Shown in pieces: positions 17,002 to 25,577 of a stretch of 64,000 bases of DNA. Made by a program: the position numbers and the translations under genes. Source of the DNA: Candidatus Latescibacterota bacterium (GTDB lineage: Bacteria > Latescibacterota > UBA2968 > UBA8231); NCBI GenBank assembly GCA_022827835.1, contig JAJEIO010000061.1, forward strand, positions 1 to 64,000. Direction: 5' to 3'. Position 1 is the stretch's first letter. Each line of letters begins with the position of its first letter. The notes beneath the pieces are model-generated. The model had not been told where the DNA came from, did not search any database, and saw only the letters and a program-made list of their open reading frames with translations.

Positions 17002-19767
17002 ATGAACCAAGAACAGCAGGCCATAAAGTTTGGATTGGCAACCGAAGGTATGCGGCGTGAAGATTCGGTAACTTGCCTCGGTATAACCTTTGAAAATGAC
17101 GAAGCCCGTCGTGCTTACTTTACCGAGGAACTCCGCCAGAAACTAAAGGATCCCGAGTTTCGCAAGATCGAAGGATTCCCGATTGGTGAGGATGAGGACA
17201 TTCTGAACCTGAGTGATCCTCCGTATTATACTGCCTGCCCGAATCCGTGGATTGCGGACTTCATCGCCAAATGGGACGCACAGAAGCAGGAACAGACTGA
17301 AGACTATCATCGTGAGCCTTTTGCAGCAGATGTGAGCGAAGGCAAGAACGACCCCATCTACAACGCTCACTCGTACCACACCAAGGTGCCGCACAAAGCC
17401 ATTATGCGGTACATCCTGCACTATACCGAACCGGGCGATATTGTTTTTGACGGGTTTTGCGGGACGGGGATGACCGGTGTCGCTGCTCAGTTATGCGGAG
17501 ATGATAAAGAAGTTGAGACTCTTGGGTACCGTGTCAAGGATGATGGAAATATTCTCAATGAGCACAGCTTAGCTATTTCTACGATTGGGCAGCGCCGTTC
17601 GATACTTTCAGATTTATCTCCAATTGCTACGTTCATCGCTCGAAATTACGTCGATCTTTCTGACCTTGAACATTTCAAGAGAGAGGCAATTCAAGTCGTT
17701 GATAGGGTTGAGAAATCTCTTTCGTGGTTATATCTAAGCGATTCTGGTTCGATATTGAACGCTATTTGGTCCGATGTCTTTCTCTGTCCATACTGTAGCA
17801 ACGAGCTAATTTTCTGGGAAGCCGCATTGAAGGATGGCAAGATGCAAAGATCATTTCCATGTCCTGATTGTGGCTCGATCGTTGGGAAAAGTGCTTCAAA
17901 AGCAACCGGGGTCACAAAACTCGAACGGGCATTTGACACCAATTTTGATTCTATTCTAAATCGAGTTATTCGTGTCCCAAAATTCGTGCTTGTAGAACAG
18001 ACAGTTAGCTCTGGTTCAAAACGCATGAGGGTCAAGATTTCCGATGCGGACAGAAAGGCGTTTAACAAGCGTTTCGAGAATCGCCAGTGGCCGAACGTTC
18101 CCACTGAAAAATTTTTTTCGGGCCGGCAAACAAATAAGCTGATAAATGGTACTGGAATCTCATATATCTGTCATATGTACACCCCCAGGGCTCTATTCGC
18201 CATGGGAGAATTATGGCAGCTTGAACTGTCATCATCGCGTCACACATCAATTTTCCGTTTCTGCCTGAGTGCAATTAATAACTACGTATCTAGGAAACAG
18301 GGCTTTATGGGTGGTGGTGGCGGTGTGTCAGGGACACTATTTGCACCGTCCCTTCATCTAGAGCGAAACGTATTCGATGTTCTGCGTAGGAAGATACGTA
18401 AGATTGGCGATCTATCAAGGGTTGTGAGTAGATCATGCGCCATCTCCACGCAGAGCATTACTGATCTAAAAAATGTCCCCAGTAACTCAATTGATTATAT
18501 CTTTACGGACCCTCCATTTGGGGAATCTCTTCAGTACTCAGAACTGAATCTTTTTGTTGAATCGTGGGTTCGTGTAAGAAGTCGAAAGGAAGATGATTGC
18601 GTTCTAAATTACGTTCACAAGAAGGACCTTCCGTTCTATTCCCGTATGATGGGGGTGGCATTTCGGGAATATGCGCGTGTTCTAAAGCCAGAACGATGGA
18701 TAACTATTGAGTTTCATAATAGCCAAAATGCTGTTTGGAATACCATACAGCAATCTATCCAATCATCCGGTTTGGTCGTGGCCGATGTTCGTGTTCTTGA
18801 CAAACAACAACGTTCGTTCAATGCCGTCAACAGGGCTGGGGCAGTTGACCAAGATTTAGTGATCTCTGCATATAAGCCAAATGGGGGGCTTGAAGACCGC
18901 TTCAAGCTGGCTGCTGGAACAGAACAGGGCGTCTGGGATTTCATCCATACACACCTAAAACAACTCCCAGTGTTCGTTTCCAAAGACGGTCGAGCCGAGG
19001 TTATTGCCGAGCGTCAGAATTTCCTCCTCTTCGACCGTATGGTTGCCTTCCATGTCCAGCGTGGTGTGACAGTTCCCTTGTCCGCTGCCGAGTTTTACGC
19101 CGGTCTAGAACAGCGATTTCCTTCACGTGACAGTATGTATTTCCTACCCAACCAAGCTGCTGAGTACGATAAGAAGCGAATGACGATCAAGGAAGTTCTC
19201 CAACTTCAGCTCTTCGTCTCCGATGAGGCATCGGCTATCCAGTGGCTTAAGCAGCAGCTCACCAAGAAACCTCAGACTTTTCAGGACATCCATCCTCAGT
19301 TCCTGAAAGAGATTGGCGGCTGGCAAAAGCACGAGAAGCTGCCGGAACTGTCCGAAATGCTGGAGCAGAACTTTCTGCCCTATGATGGCAAGGGCGAAGT
19401 ACCCAGCCAGATTCATAGCTATCTTTCGTCGAACTTCAAGGAGCTACGCAATCTGGCCAAGGATAACTCATCGCTTAAGGCTAAGGCCAAGGATCGCTGG
19501 TATGTGCCCGACCCAAATAAGGCAGACAACTTGGAGAAGCTGCGCGAGAAGGAGTTGTTCAAGGAGTTCGAGGAGTACAAGCAGGCTAAAAGAAAGCTCA
19601 AGGTCTTCAGGCTAGAAGCTGTCCGTGCGGGCTTCAAAAAGTCCTATCAGGAACGTGACTATGCCACGATTATAGCGTTGGCCGAGAAAATCCCTAGCAA
19701 CGTCCTTGAAGAAGACCCAAAGTTGCTTCTATGGTACGACCAAGCGGTAACAAGAATGGAACGATGA
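17002..19767 (+). CDS. pglX: BREX-3 adenine-specific DNA methyltransferase PglX
   Basis: 921 residues. The SAM-binding motif is FDGFCGTGMTG (about 150-160), and the amino-adenine catalytic motif TDPPFG is near residue 510. A zinc-ribbon-like pair CPYC...CPDC lies at about 260-293. The split between the two motifs and the C-terminal helical target-recognition-like region resemble the PglXI form found in type 3 BREX. It would methylate one strand of a non-palindromic host site to mark self. Base composition falls here compared with brxC. The frame is intact. A 51-bp gap separates it from brxC, and the next gene follows after 12 bp. Confidence 0.88.
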   Translation: MNQEQQAIKFGLATEGMRREDSVTCLGITFENDEARRAYFTEELRQKLKDPEFRKIEGFPIGEDEDILNLSDPPYYTACPNPWIADFIAKWDAQKQEQTEDYHREPFAADVSEGKNDPIYNAHSYHTKVPHKAIMRYILHYTEPGDIVFDGFCGTGMTGVAAQLCGDDKEVETLGYRVKDDGNILNEHSLAISTIGQRRSILSDLSPIATFIARNYVDLSDLEHFKREAIQVVDRVEKSLSWLYLSDSGSILNAIWSDVFLCPYCSNELIFWEAALKDGKMQRSFPCPDCGSIVGKSASKATGVTKLERAFDTNFDSILNRVIRVPKFVLVEQTVSSGSKRMRVKISDADRKAFNKRFENRQWPNVPTEKFFSGRQTNKLINGTGISYICHMYTPRALFAMGELWQLELSSSRHTSIFRFCLSAINNYVSRKQGFMGGGGGVSGTLFAPSLHLERNVFDVLRRKIRKIGDLSRVVSRSCAISTQSITDLKNVPSNSIDYIFTDPPFGESLQYSELNLFVESWVRVRSRKEDDCVLNYVHKKDLPFYSRMMGVAFREYARVLKPERWITIEFHNSQNAVWNTIQQSIQSSGLVVADVRVLDKQQRSFNAVNRAGAVDQDLVISAYKPNGGLEDRFKLAAGTEQGVWDFIHTHLKQLPVFVSKDGRAEVIAERQNFLLFDRMVAFHVQRGVTVPLSAAEFYAGLEQRFPSRDSMYFLPNQAAEYDKKRMTIKEVLQLQLFVSDEASAIQWLKQQLTKKPQTFQDIHPQFLKEIGGWQKHEKLPELSEMLEQNFLPYDGKGEVPSQIHSYLSSNFKELRNLAKDNSSLKAKAKDRWYVPDPNKADNLEKLREKELFKEFEEYKQAKRKLKVFRLEAVRAGFKKSYQERDYATIIALAEKIPSNVLEEDPKLLLWYDQAVTRMER

Positions 19768-19779
19768 GGAGCTACTAGC

Positions 19780-20838
19780 ATGGGAGAGATACAAGATGTA
19801 CCTATTAAGATCCGGCATATATCAATCAGGGACTACAAGGGAATTGATAGTATTGATTTGGAGATTCCTTCACCGTCGATGCTTGACGATCCTGATATTC
19901 TTGTCATGGGCAGTAAAAATGGTTTGGGGAAAACCTCCGTGATCGAATGCTGTGCACTTCTACTCTTGGCTCATACTCTTCCTGAAAAACGAATCAGACT
20001 CAATGATCGCTATTCAGAGATTGATGTTCCAGATCTCCTCATCAGAGCCGGATCAAAGTCGGCTGAAATAAAAGGCGAAGTTGTTTTGGGGGAAGAAGCG
20101 GCAACCTTGCAGATGCGGATTGATCGACGGGGCAATGTGGGTATATCTGACCATCCCTTGTTAGAAGAGCTAATTGGTAGCGGTCGGTTTGATCCAGAAC
20201 GCGATTCTGCTCAGATCGTCAAAGCCATTTGCGGCTTCTCGCCTAACCCAGTTATCGATAGTCTTTTTTTGCTTTTTCACAGCTATCGAAAAATCCAGGA
20301 GGGAAACCCGGAATTGGGAATGATGGTCCAAGATCATACTCGTAGAAGATCATACAGGCATGATGTACATTCAGAATTTCCGGTGAGTGCCTTCAAAGTG
20401 AGAATTCTCCGGTCTCTTATGGCTCAGGCAGGTCTGTTCGAGTTGGAAGAGTCTGAATCAGATGAAGCAATCAATAAGTTGAATGAACTAGTCAAACTCT
20501 ATGCCGGTGGTATTATTAGTAAACTTCGCCCGTCCGCGGACAATACGGTTGATTTCCGAATAAGTCTGGTTAATGGGGGAAAGTCGTTTACCTTTGATGG
20601 GCTAAGTTCTGGACAAAAGGAAATTATCTCGACGCTGTTCCTAATTTGGTATCACACTAAAAACAAACCGTCAGTAGTGTTTATTGATGAGCCAGAACTA
20701 CATTTGAACGTTCAATGGCATCGAAGATTTGTTAATAGTCTTCTATCCCTTGCACCAGAGAATCAATACATAATTGCAACTCACTCAGAAGATGTTATGG
20801 ACTCCGTTGACGAAGATAGGCGTATTCTATTTTTATAA
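19780..20838 (+). CDS. AriA-like AAA ATPase (PARIS-type) embedded in the BREX operon
   Basis: 352 residues, ABC/SMC-like AAA_15 ATPase. It begins with IRHISIRDYKGIDSIDLEI and has Walker A GSKNGLGKTS (44-53), a signature loop LSSGQKE (275-281), Walker B VVFIDEPE (299-306) and a switch histidine in ATHSED (333-338). The next gene encodes a DUF4435 TOPRIM-like protein. An AAA_15 ATPase plus DUF4435 is the gene content of PARIS (AriA plus AriB), in which AriA senses a phage anti-restriction protein such as Ocr. The pair occupies the slot between pglX and pglZ where published type 3 BREX loci carry the brxHII helicase. An OLD/RecF-like repair ATPase is the alternative reading. AT-rich compared with the surroundings. 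Confidence 0.75.
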   Translation: MGEIQDVPIKIRHISIRDYKGIDSIDLEIPSPSMLDDPDILVMGSKNGLGKTSVIECCALLLLAHTLPEKRIRLNDRYSEIDVPDLLIRAGSKSAEIKGEVVLGEEAATLQMRIDRRGNVGISDHPLLEELIGSGRFDPERDSAQIVKAICGFSPNPVIDSLFLLFHSYRKIQEGNPELGMMVQDHTRRRSYRHDVHSEFPVSAFKVRILRSLMAQAGLFELEESESDEAINKLNELVKLYAGGIISKLRPSADNTVDFRISLVNGGKSFTFDGLSSGQKEIISTLFLIWYHTKNKPSVVFIDEPELHLNVQWHRRFVNSLLSLAPENQYIIATHSEDVMDSVDEDRRILFL

Positions 20839-20850
20839 CGCTAACAGACT

Positions 20851-21747
20851 ATGGGAAAAATCGAATTCAAGAGGGGAATACGATCTGAAGAGGTACGTCA
20901 TCAAGGACAACATGTTCTGTTCGTAGAGGGCGATAAGGAATCAGTAGACCCAGAGGTGCTCAATAAACTTTTTTCCAATAAAATTAGCATTGAGCCGTTG
21001 GGTCCGTCGTTCTCAGTGAAGAGCGTTGCCAAGGCATTACAAACATACCATCCAACGTACTATTTTCTGATTGATCGAGACCACTATGATGATAGCTTTA
21101 TTGAGAAATGTTGGGATAATTTCCCCGATCCAGAAACCAATAATCTATTAATCTGGAGACGCAGAGAAATAGAGAACTATTTTCTTGACCCTGAATATCT
21201 TTCTCGGTCGGATTTTTGCAGAGTCAGCCAAGCCTCCCTTGAAAGGGAAATCCTCCGGTTTGCTAATGAGCGGTTATTTTTGGATGTTGCAAATCATGTC
21301 GTCATTCATATACGAGAAGAGCTGAAAGAGAATTGGATTGATAAGTTTACCAACCCGGCAGAGTTCCCTACCGAACAAGACGCTCGTCGGAAATTACAAG
21401 AAACAAGTGCGTTTAGCCGGTACAGCAAAAAGGTTCAAGAAAAAGTGTCGCCTGCAGAGTTGGAACGTCGCTTTTCGGAGTTCCTTGAAAGGATGACGGG
21501 TGGACGGAAACAGCTTAGTTTTGGTGTAGGTAAATGGCTCGATCTAGTTCAAGGAAAAAAAGTATTTAATCGGGTTATTAATTCAGCCTGTTTTCGGGAT
21601 ACTACGGACGATGGTACGGTCTTATCTGGGAAAAAAAAGATAAACAAGATCGTAGGGGATCTTCTGCAAAAGGATGATGTAGTCCAGCCAGAAGATTTTA
21701 CTAAATTGAAGAGTCTCATAACAGAAAGAATCGAGGAACCGACATGA
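20851..21747 (+). CDS. AriB-like DUF4435 TOPRIM-fold nuclease
   Basis: 298 residues. A DUF4435-type TOPRIM core is readable: VLFVEGDKE with Glu26, then FLIDRDHYDD with Asp75 and Asp77, then WRRREIENYFLDP (102-114). In PARIS the AriB effector of this family is released by AriA and cleaves host tRNA, causing abortive infection. The gene starts 12 bp after the ATPase and clearly shares its operon. The C-terminal half (about 150-298) is helical, lysine-rich and not conserved to my eye. The frame is intact. Assignment to AriB rests on family and pairing, not on a search. Confidence 0.75.
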   Translation: MGKIEFKRGIRSEEVRHQGQHVLFVEGDKESVDPEVLNKLFSNKISIEPLGPSFSVKSVAKALQTYHPTYYFLIDRDHYDDSFIEKCWDNFPDPETNNLLIWRRREIENYFLDPEYLSRSDFCRVSQASLEREILRFANERLFLDVANHVVIHIREELKENWIDKFTNPAEFPTEQDARRKLQETSAFSRYSKKVQEKVSPAELERRFSEFLERMTGGRKQLSFGVGKWLDLVQGKKVFNRVINSACFRDTTDDGTVLSGKKKINKIVGDLLQKDDVVQPEDFTKLKSLITERIEEPT

Positions 21748-21785
21748 GTATAGATAGGAATGGCAATACAGCGCGATCCATGATA

Positions 21786-21801
21786 ATGCCCACAGGGGCA
21801 T
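21786..21801 (+). promoter_or_regulatory. Hairpin covering the pglZ ribosome binding site
   Basis: ATGCCC / GGGCAT form a perfect 6-bp stem with a 4-nt ACAG loop, 3 bases before the ATG at 21805. The only Shine-Dalgarno-like bases (AGGGG) are inside the stem, so pglZ translation may be limited by this structure. Confidence 0.45.
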
Positions 21802-21804
21802 AGA

Positions 21805-23822
21805 ATGAGTAGCTGGCGAGACGCCATCCTGAACGAATTTGTTCCCAAGGTTAGCAAACTTACTTTAGTCGCCGACCCAGACAGCCTATTGGCCGAAGAG
21901 CAACTGGCACTGGAGTTGCGTCGGCGTGGGTTTGAGCTCATCGAATTCAAAGATTCGGTCGAGTTCAGATATGTCTATGAGTCGAAATATCGTTCGCTCT
22001 GGGATCGCGGTGAGTACACGGATCTGGTGGTCATTCTCCGCCTGCAAGATACCAAACTGACATCATTGCCCTACGACCTTCTGCAAGCGGGAAGGAAACT
22101 ATCCTTCAATCTTGGCAAGCTCTTCCCTAACCTAAGCTATCCCGTCGTCCAGAAGTTGGACCTAAACCTCCTTGACTCTCTGTTTGATGCACAGCGCAGA
22201 TTGTCGCCAGACCGCCTAGGCGACAACGCCACCAAGGACTTTATTCTTAGCCAAGCATTCGACATCGTAGCAGAGCAGATTAACAACGAGGTAGGACTTC
22301 TAAGTACCTTGCTCCGAATGCATTACGGCAAAATCCAAGTTCCTCACGAACTGGTTGATCGGCTTGTGCAGGTACTGCGACAGCAAGATGCGTTTCATTC
22401 ATGGCCTTTAGATGAAATCGTACCAGACGATAAGGCGTTTTTTGCGTTCCTACAGGAGCGCTGGCCGGTGTTTCTAAATAGGCTTGGCAAAGCTGAGCAG
22501 ATCGGAGAAGGTAGCCGCGAATATAGACTCAGGTATGGAGGGCCTGACCTTCTGCCATTCGACCACCAAAACTTCTGCCATTCGACCACCAAAATATCAA
22601 GATATACGTCGACAATCTGTTCGTCGAAGGAATACTTGTTCCTGTTCAAGTGGCTAACCTTGATGTGGATGCGAGTTCGTGGATTCGATACGGGGTTGTC
22701 GAAGCTGATGAGGATGATGACGAGGTACGTATTAGCCGTCTATTTGAACTCGTAGATCAGAAGCTACCGACAGTAGAATCTCGCTATGACGACTGGACGG
22801 ACCTTGCGCTAAAATGGGCCGAACTCTCTGCCTTGATCCACTATGGAAGTAGTAGTACGCACCGATCCCAATGGCGAGAGATAGGCGATGCTTTGAACGA
22901 GACCTTTGCTACTTGGTTGAGGGAGCACTACGCCAGCCTTATTACTCTGCCGCCAATCCGTCCTGCGATGGGACATCACCTAGCGCGACGGTTGGCTCGC
23001 GAGATGGAAGACTCTGACGAAAAGCGCGTTGCACTGATTGTGGTCGATGGCCTTTCCCTTGATCAGTGGGTGACTGTACGCTGGGTTCTAAATGGACAAA
23101 ACAGTGATTTCGTCATGCGGGAGTCCGCGACCTTTGCCTGGATTCCGACGCTAACTTCCGTATCTCGGCAGGCGATCTTTTTCGGCAAGCCGCCACAGTT
23201 TTTCCCTGCATCCATTAACTCGACCGATAGCGAAGAAAAGCTCTGGCAGCAATTCTGGACGGATAACGGTCTTTCTCGTCCTGAGATCGCCTATAAGCGC
23301 GGATTAGGCAGTGGTGACGTAAGTAAAGATCTTGATGAAACGGTTAATCCCGGCCAGACCAAGGCCGTGGGCTTAGTTGTGGATATGGTCGATAAGATAA
23401 TGCACGGTATGCAGCTAGGGGCAGTGGGTATGCACGGTCAGGTCGCGCAGTGGTGCCAAGGCGGATACCTTGGGAAGCTCATCGACTATCTATTGGATCA
23501 CGACTATGATGTATGGCTGACATCCGATCACGGCAACATCGAATGCGAGGGCAAAGGGCGGCCTACTGAGGGAGTCCTCGTGGAAATACGCGGTGCGAGA
23601 GCTCGTGTGTACCAAACGCCCGAATTCCGCTCACAAGTAGCATCTGCCTTTACATCAGCCCGCGAGTGGGAGCCGGTCGGCCTACCCGACAAATACTTCC
23701 CCTTGGTAGCTGGCGGTCGAGATGCGTTTGTGAATCCCGGCAATTCAATAGTTGGTCACGGCGGAATCACCCTTGAGGAAGTCATCGTGCCCTTAGTGAA
23801 ATTTGAAAGGAGAACGCGGTGA
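21805..23822 (+). pseudogene. pglZ: BREX phosphatase-like PglZ, interrupted by a 23-bp tandem duplication
   Basis: Two overlapping frames together make one PglZ. The first (21805-22755) carries the N-terminal part and ends with ~65 nonsense residues. The second is readable from just after the repeat at 22549-22594 to 23822 and carries the PglZ alkaline-phosphatase-like domain: VALIVVDGLSLDQW, IPTLTSVSRQAIF, WLTSDHGNIE and GHGGITLEE. Deleting one 23-bp copy gives an uninterrupted 664-residue protein that reads LLPFDHQNIKIYVDN across the junction. PglZ is a core BREX component required for exclusion, so the locus as sequenced should be inactive unless slippage restores the frame or the duplication is an assembly artefact. 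Confidence 0.85.
22549..22594. repeat. Exact 23-bp tandem duplication in pglZ
   Basis: 22549-22571 is repeated exactly at 22572-22594 (begins CTTCTGCCATTC, ends AAAA). Because 23 is not a multiple of 3, it shifts the frame of pglZ. Removing either copy restores continuous coding. Sequence on both sides is ordinary coding sequence. Confidence 0.95.
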
Positions 23823-24589
23823 TGGGCAAGCGACATCAAGCCATTGGAATCAAGCAGGTCATACGTTATGAGTGGATGCAAAAGGCCGCTCAGCTACTGC
23901 TCGCCGGACTTGACGCCAAGTCAATCCGCCAAGAACTGCACGAATTTCTAGCTGATCGAAAAGGTAGCGGATCTAACGAGGAGCGGAGTAAGTATACTCG
24001 GAGCTTCGTCGTTAATAACCTGATGAATATTTGGATCTCTCCAGCCCCCGAATTAGTTGCTTTTAGAGACTCAGCTTTAGTCCTTCTTCGCACACATCCA
24101 TCAATGGGGCTGGCCGTTCACTGGGGAATGATCTCGGCAGTCTATCCTTTCTGGTTCAACGTAGCGTGGCAGACAGGACGCCTATTGACACTGCAAGACC
24201 AAGTCACCCAAGCGCAAATCGTCCATCGCCTCAAAGAGCAGTATGGCGACCGGGCCACCGTAAGCCGGTACGCGCGTTACGTCATTCGCTCCTTCGTTGC
24301 TTGGGGAATCCTAAAAGAAGCCGCGTCTAAAGGTTGCTACGAAAAATCAGCACCAATGAACGTGATCGATCAGGATCTGGTCATACTGATGTTTGAGGCC
24401 GCTTTGCACACGACCCCCGAAGGCCAAGGAGAGCTGAGCTTATTGCTGAAGCATCCAGCGTTTTTTCCGTTTCAGCTTTCGGTAACAACAGGTGCCTTCA
24501 TTGCTCAGCGCAGCGACCGGATCGATGTGGTCCGATATGGACTAGACGATGAGATGCTGAAGATGTGTACTGCGCCGAGGCATGGCTGA
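23822..24589 (+). CDS. brxA: BREX protein BrxA (DUF1819)
   Basis: 255 residues. The compact helical layout (MQKAAQLLLAGLDAKSI, then NLMNIWISP, then MGLAVHWGMISAVYPFWF and VSRYARYVIRSFVAWGIL) matches the DUF1819/BrxA family, a small DNA-binding winged-helix protein found in most BREX types. I prefer ATG 23822, which overlaps the pglZ stop (TGATG) and has AAGGAG 8 bases upstream; a GTG at 23819 is possible. It is the last gene of the BREX operon. Its final codons and stop lie in the right flanking repeat and overlap the next start by 8 bp, so its last few residues may be encoded by the insertion-site duplication. Confidence 0.85.
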   Translation: MGKRHQAIGIKQVIRYEWMQKAAQLLLAGLDAKSIRQELHEFLADRKGSGSNEERSKYTRSFVVNNLMNIWISPAPELVAFRDSALVLLRTHPSMGLAVHWGMISAVYPFWFNVAWQTGRLLTLQDQVTQAQIVHRLKEQYGDRATVSRYARYVIRSFVAWGILKEAASKGCYEKSAPMNVIDQDLVILMFEAALHTTPEGQGELSLLLKHPAFFPFQLSVTTGAFIAQRSDRIDVVRYGLDDEMLKMCTAPRHG

Positions 24590-24591
24590 AC
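24568..24591. repeat. Right direct repeat flanking the BREX island
   Basis: Matches 12614-12637 at 22 of 24 positions. It contains the end of brxA and the start codon of the bacterial-PH-domain gene. Together the two copies bracket 11.95 kb and suggest that dehydratase and PH-domain genes were adjacent before insertion. Confidence 0.75.
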
Positions 24592-25010
24592 AGTTCGACC
24601 TATCCACCAGCCCCGGCACCAGCCAGCGCCTAGTTTTTGCCCTATTGGGCATCAGCCAGTTGATATTGAGTACCATCGCCTTCCAGCGCGGCGGCTTCGC
24701 ATATGGACTCGCGGTGCTCGGCGGTGGGATCGCGGCGTTTTGCGCGGCGGCGTTCTTCGTCCACCGCCTCCATCGGCGCTTGGTTTGGCTGGGACCGGAG
24801 GGTGTGACTGTCGAGGAGGGCCTGTTTGGCCGGCAGACGCTGGCGTGGGCCGAGGTCAAAAAGGTGAGCCTGTCGTCGGCCGCGACCGTATTCCACGCGG
24901 AGACAGGTGAAGATATAGTTCTCCACAACGCGGCCAATCAACCGTCGGATATCGACCCGTTTTTAGCGCGGGTGCGCGTCTTGGTAGAAGAGTACGAGCT
25001 GAACGGTTAG
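24582..25010 (+). CDS. Small membrane protein with bacterial PH-like domain
   Basis: 142 residues. Two hydrophobic helices (about 17-35 and 41-60) are followed by a cytosolic beta-rich domain (RLVWLGPEGVTVEEGLFGRQTLAWAEVKKVSL) typical of YdbT/bPH-type domains, and a short C-terminal helix (FLARVRVLVEEYEL). The ATG lies in the right island repeat. The identical sequence context at the left end means that before BREX insertion this gene probably followed the rhamnonate dehydratase-like gene with only a 3-bp gap. Function unknown; such proteins are small membrane-anchored accessory factors. Confidence 0.65.
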   Translation: MAEQFDLSTSPGTSQRLVFALLGISQLILSTIAFQRGGFAYGLAVLGGGIAAFCAAAFFVHRLHRRLVWLGPEGVTVEEGLFGRQTLAWAEVKKVSLSSAATVFHAETGEDIVLHNAANQPSDIDPFLARVRVLVEEYELNG

Positions 25011-25011
25011 C

Positions 25012-25455
25012 CTACTCGGCAGACTCTTCCTGCTTGGCTTGGGCGGCAAGGTGGGTTTCGATTTTGCCGACGATCTCAGCGGCGGAGTTTTGCTTGGTTA
25101 CTGTTTCCAGCAGGGTGTGGTCTTGGGCGTTGATGAGCAGGACGAGGCCGGTTTTGTTGTTGGCCTTGAAGTGGTCTTCTACGTTGAGGGCCGCGGCAAG
25201 CAGGCGGGCTTGGGATGTCAGCGTTGAGTCGGTGACGTCCAATTGGACGAAGAGGACGGGCTGTTCGGCCACTCCGGCTTGGACTTCTTCGAGGATGGGC
25301 ACGAGGGCTGTGCAGGAGCCGCACCAATCGGCGTGGACTTTGACTACATACAAGGCCGGGTCGCCTTCGCCTTCTACTGGGACGGTGCCGGCGAGGGTGG
25401 GGGCCGGGGCTAGTAAAAAGGCTAAGACGGTAAGGGTAAGGACGTATTTCAGCAT
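25012..25455 (-). CDS. Exported thioredoxin-like protein
   Basis: 147 residues. A signal peptide (YVLTLTVLAFLLAPAPTLA) is followed by a short thioredoxin fold with the active site WCGSC (44-48) in VHADWCGSCTALVPILEEV. The rest shows the LFVQLDVTD strand and LLINAQDHTLLETV. It probably acts in periplasmic thiol chemistry as a small thioredoxin-like reductase or chaperone; the cis-Pro loop is not well preserved (TGLVLLIN). It is convergent with the PH-domain gene, with one base between the stops. The start is ATG 25455. The 25456-25577 gap holds nothing I recognise. Confidence 0.8.
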   Translation of the reverse strand: MLKYVLTLTVLAFLLAPAPTLAGTVPVEGEGDPALYVVKVHADWCGSCTALVPILEEVQAGVAEQPVLFVQLDVTDSTLTSQARLLAAALNVEDHFKANNKTGLVLLINAQDHTLLETVTKQNSAAEIVGKIETHLAAQAKQEESAE

Positions 25456-25577
25456 GATTTGCTCCCTATTTAGAGAAGTTGTGGTGTGGTCGAGTTAGGT
25501 CAGTCCGTCGAAAGACGCCCTGACTTGCCAAGGGGTTCCTCGATCTTAGGGTAATTCTCGATTGCATTCAACTGTGG

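Noticed and set aside
22549-22755. Programmed ribosomal frameshift in pglZ
   Set aside because: There is no slippery heptamer with a downstream structure; the exact 23-bp repeat explains the frameshift fully.
25034-25498. Plus-strand ORF over the thioredoxin gene
   Set aside because: Antisense to a gene with signal peptide and WCGSC site.
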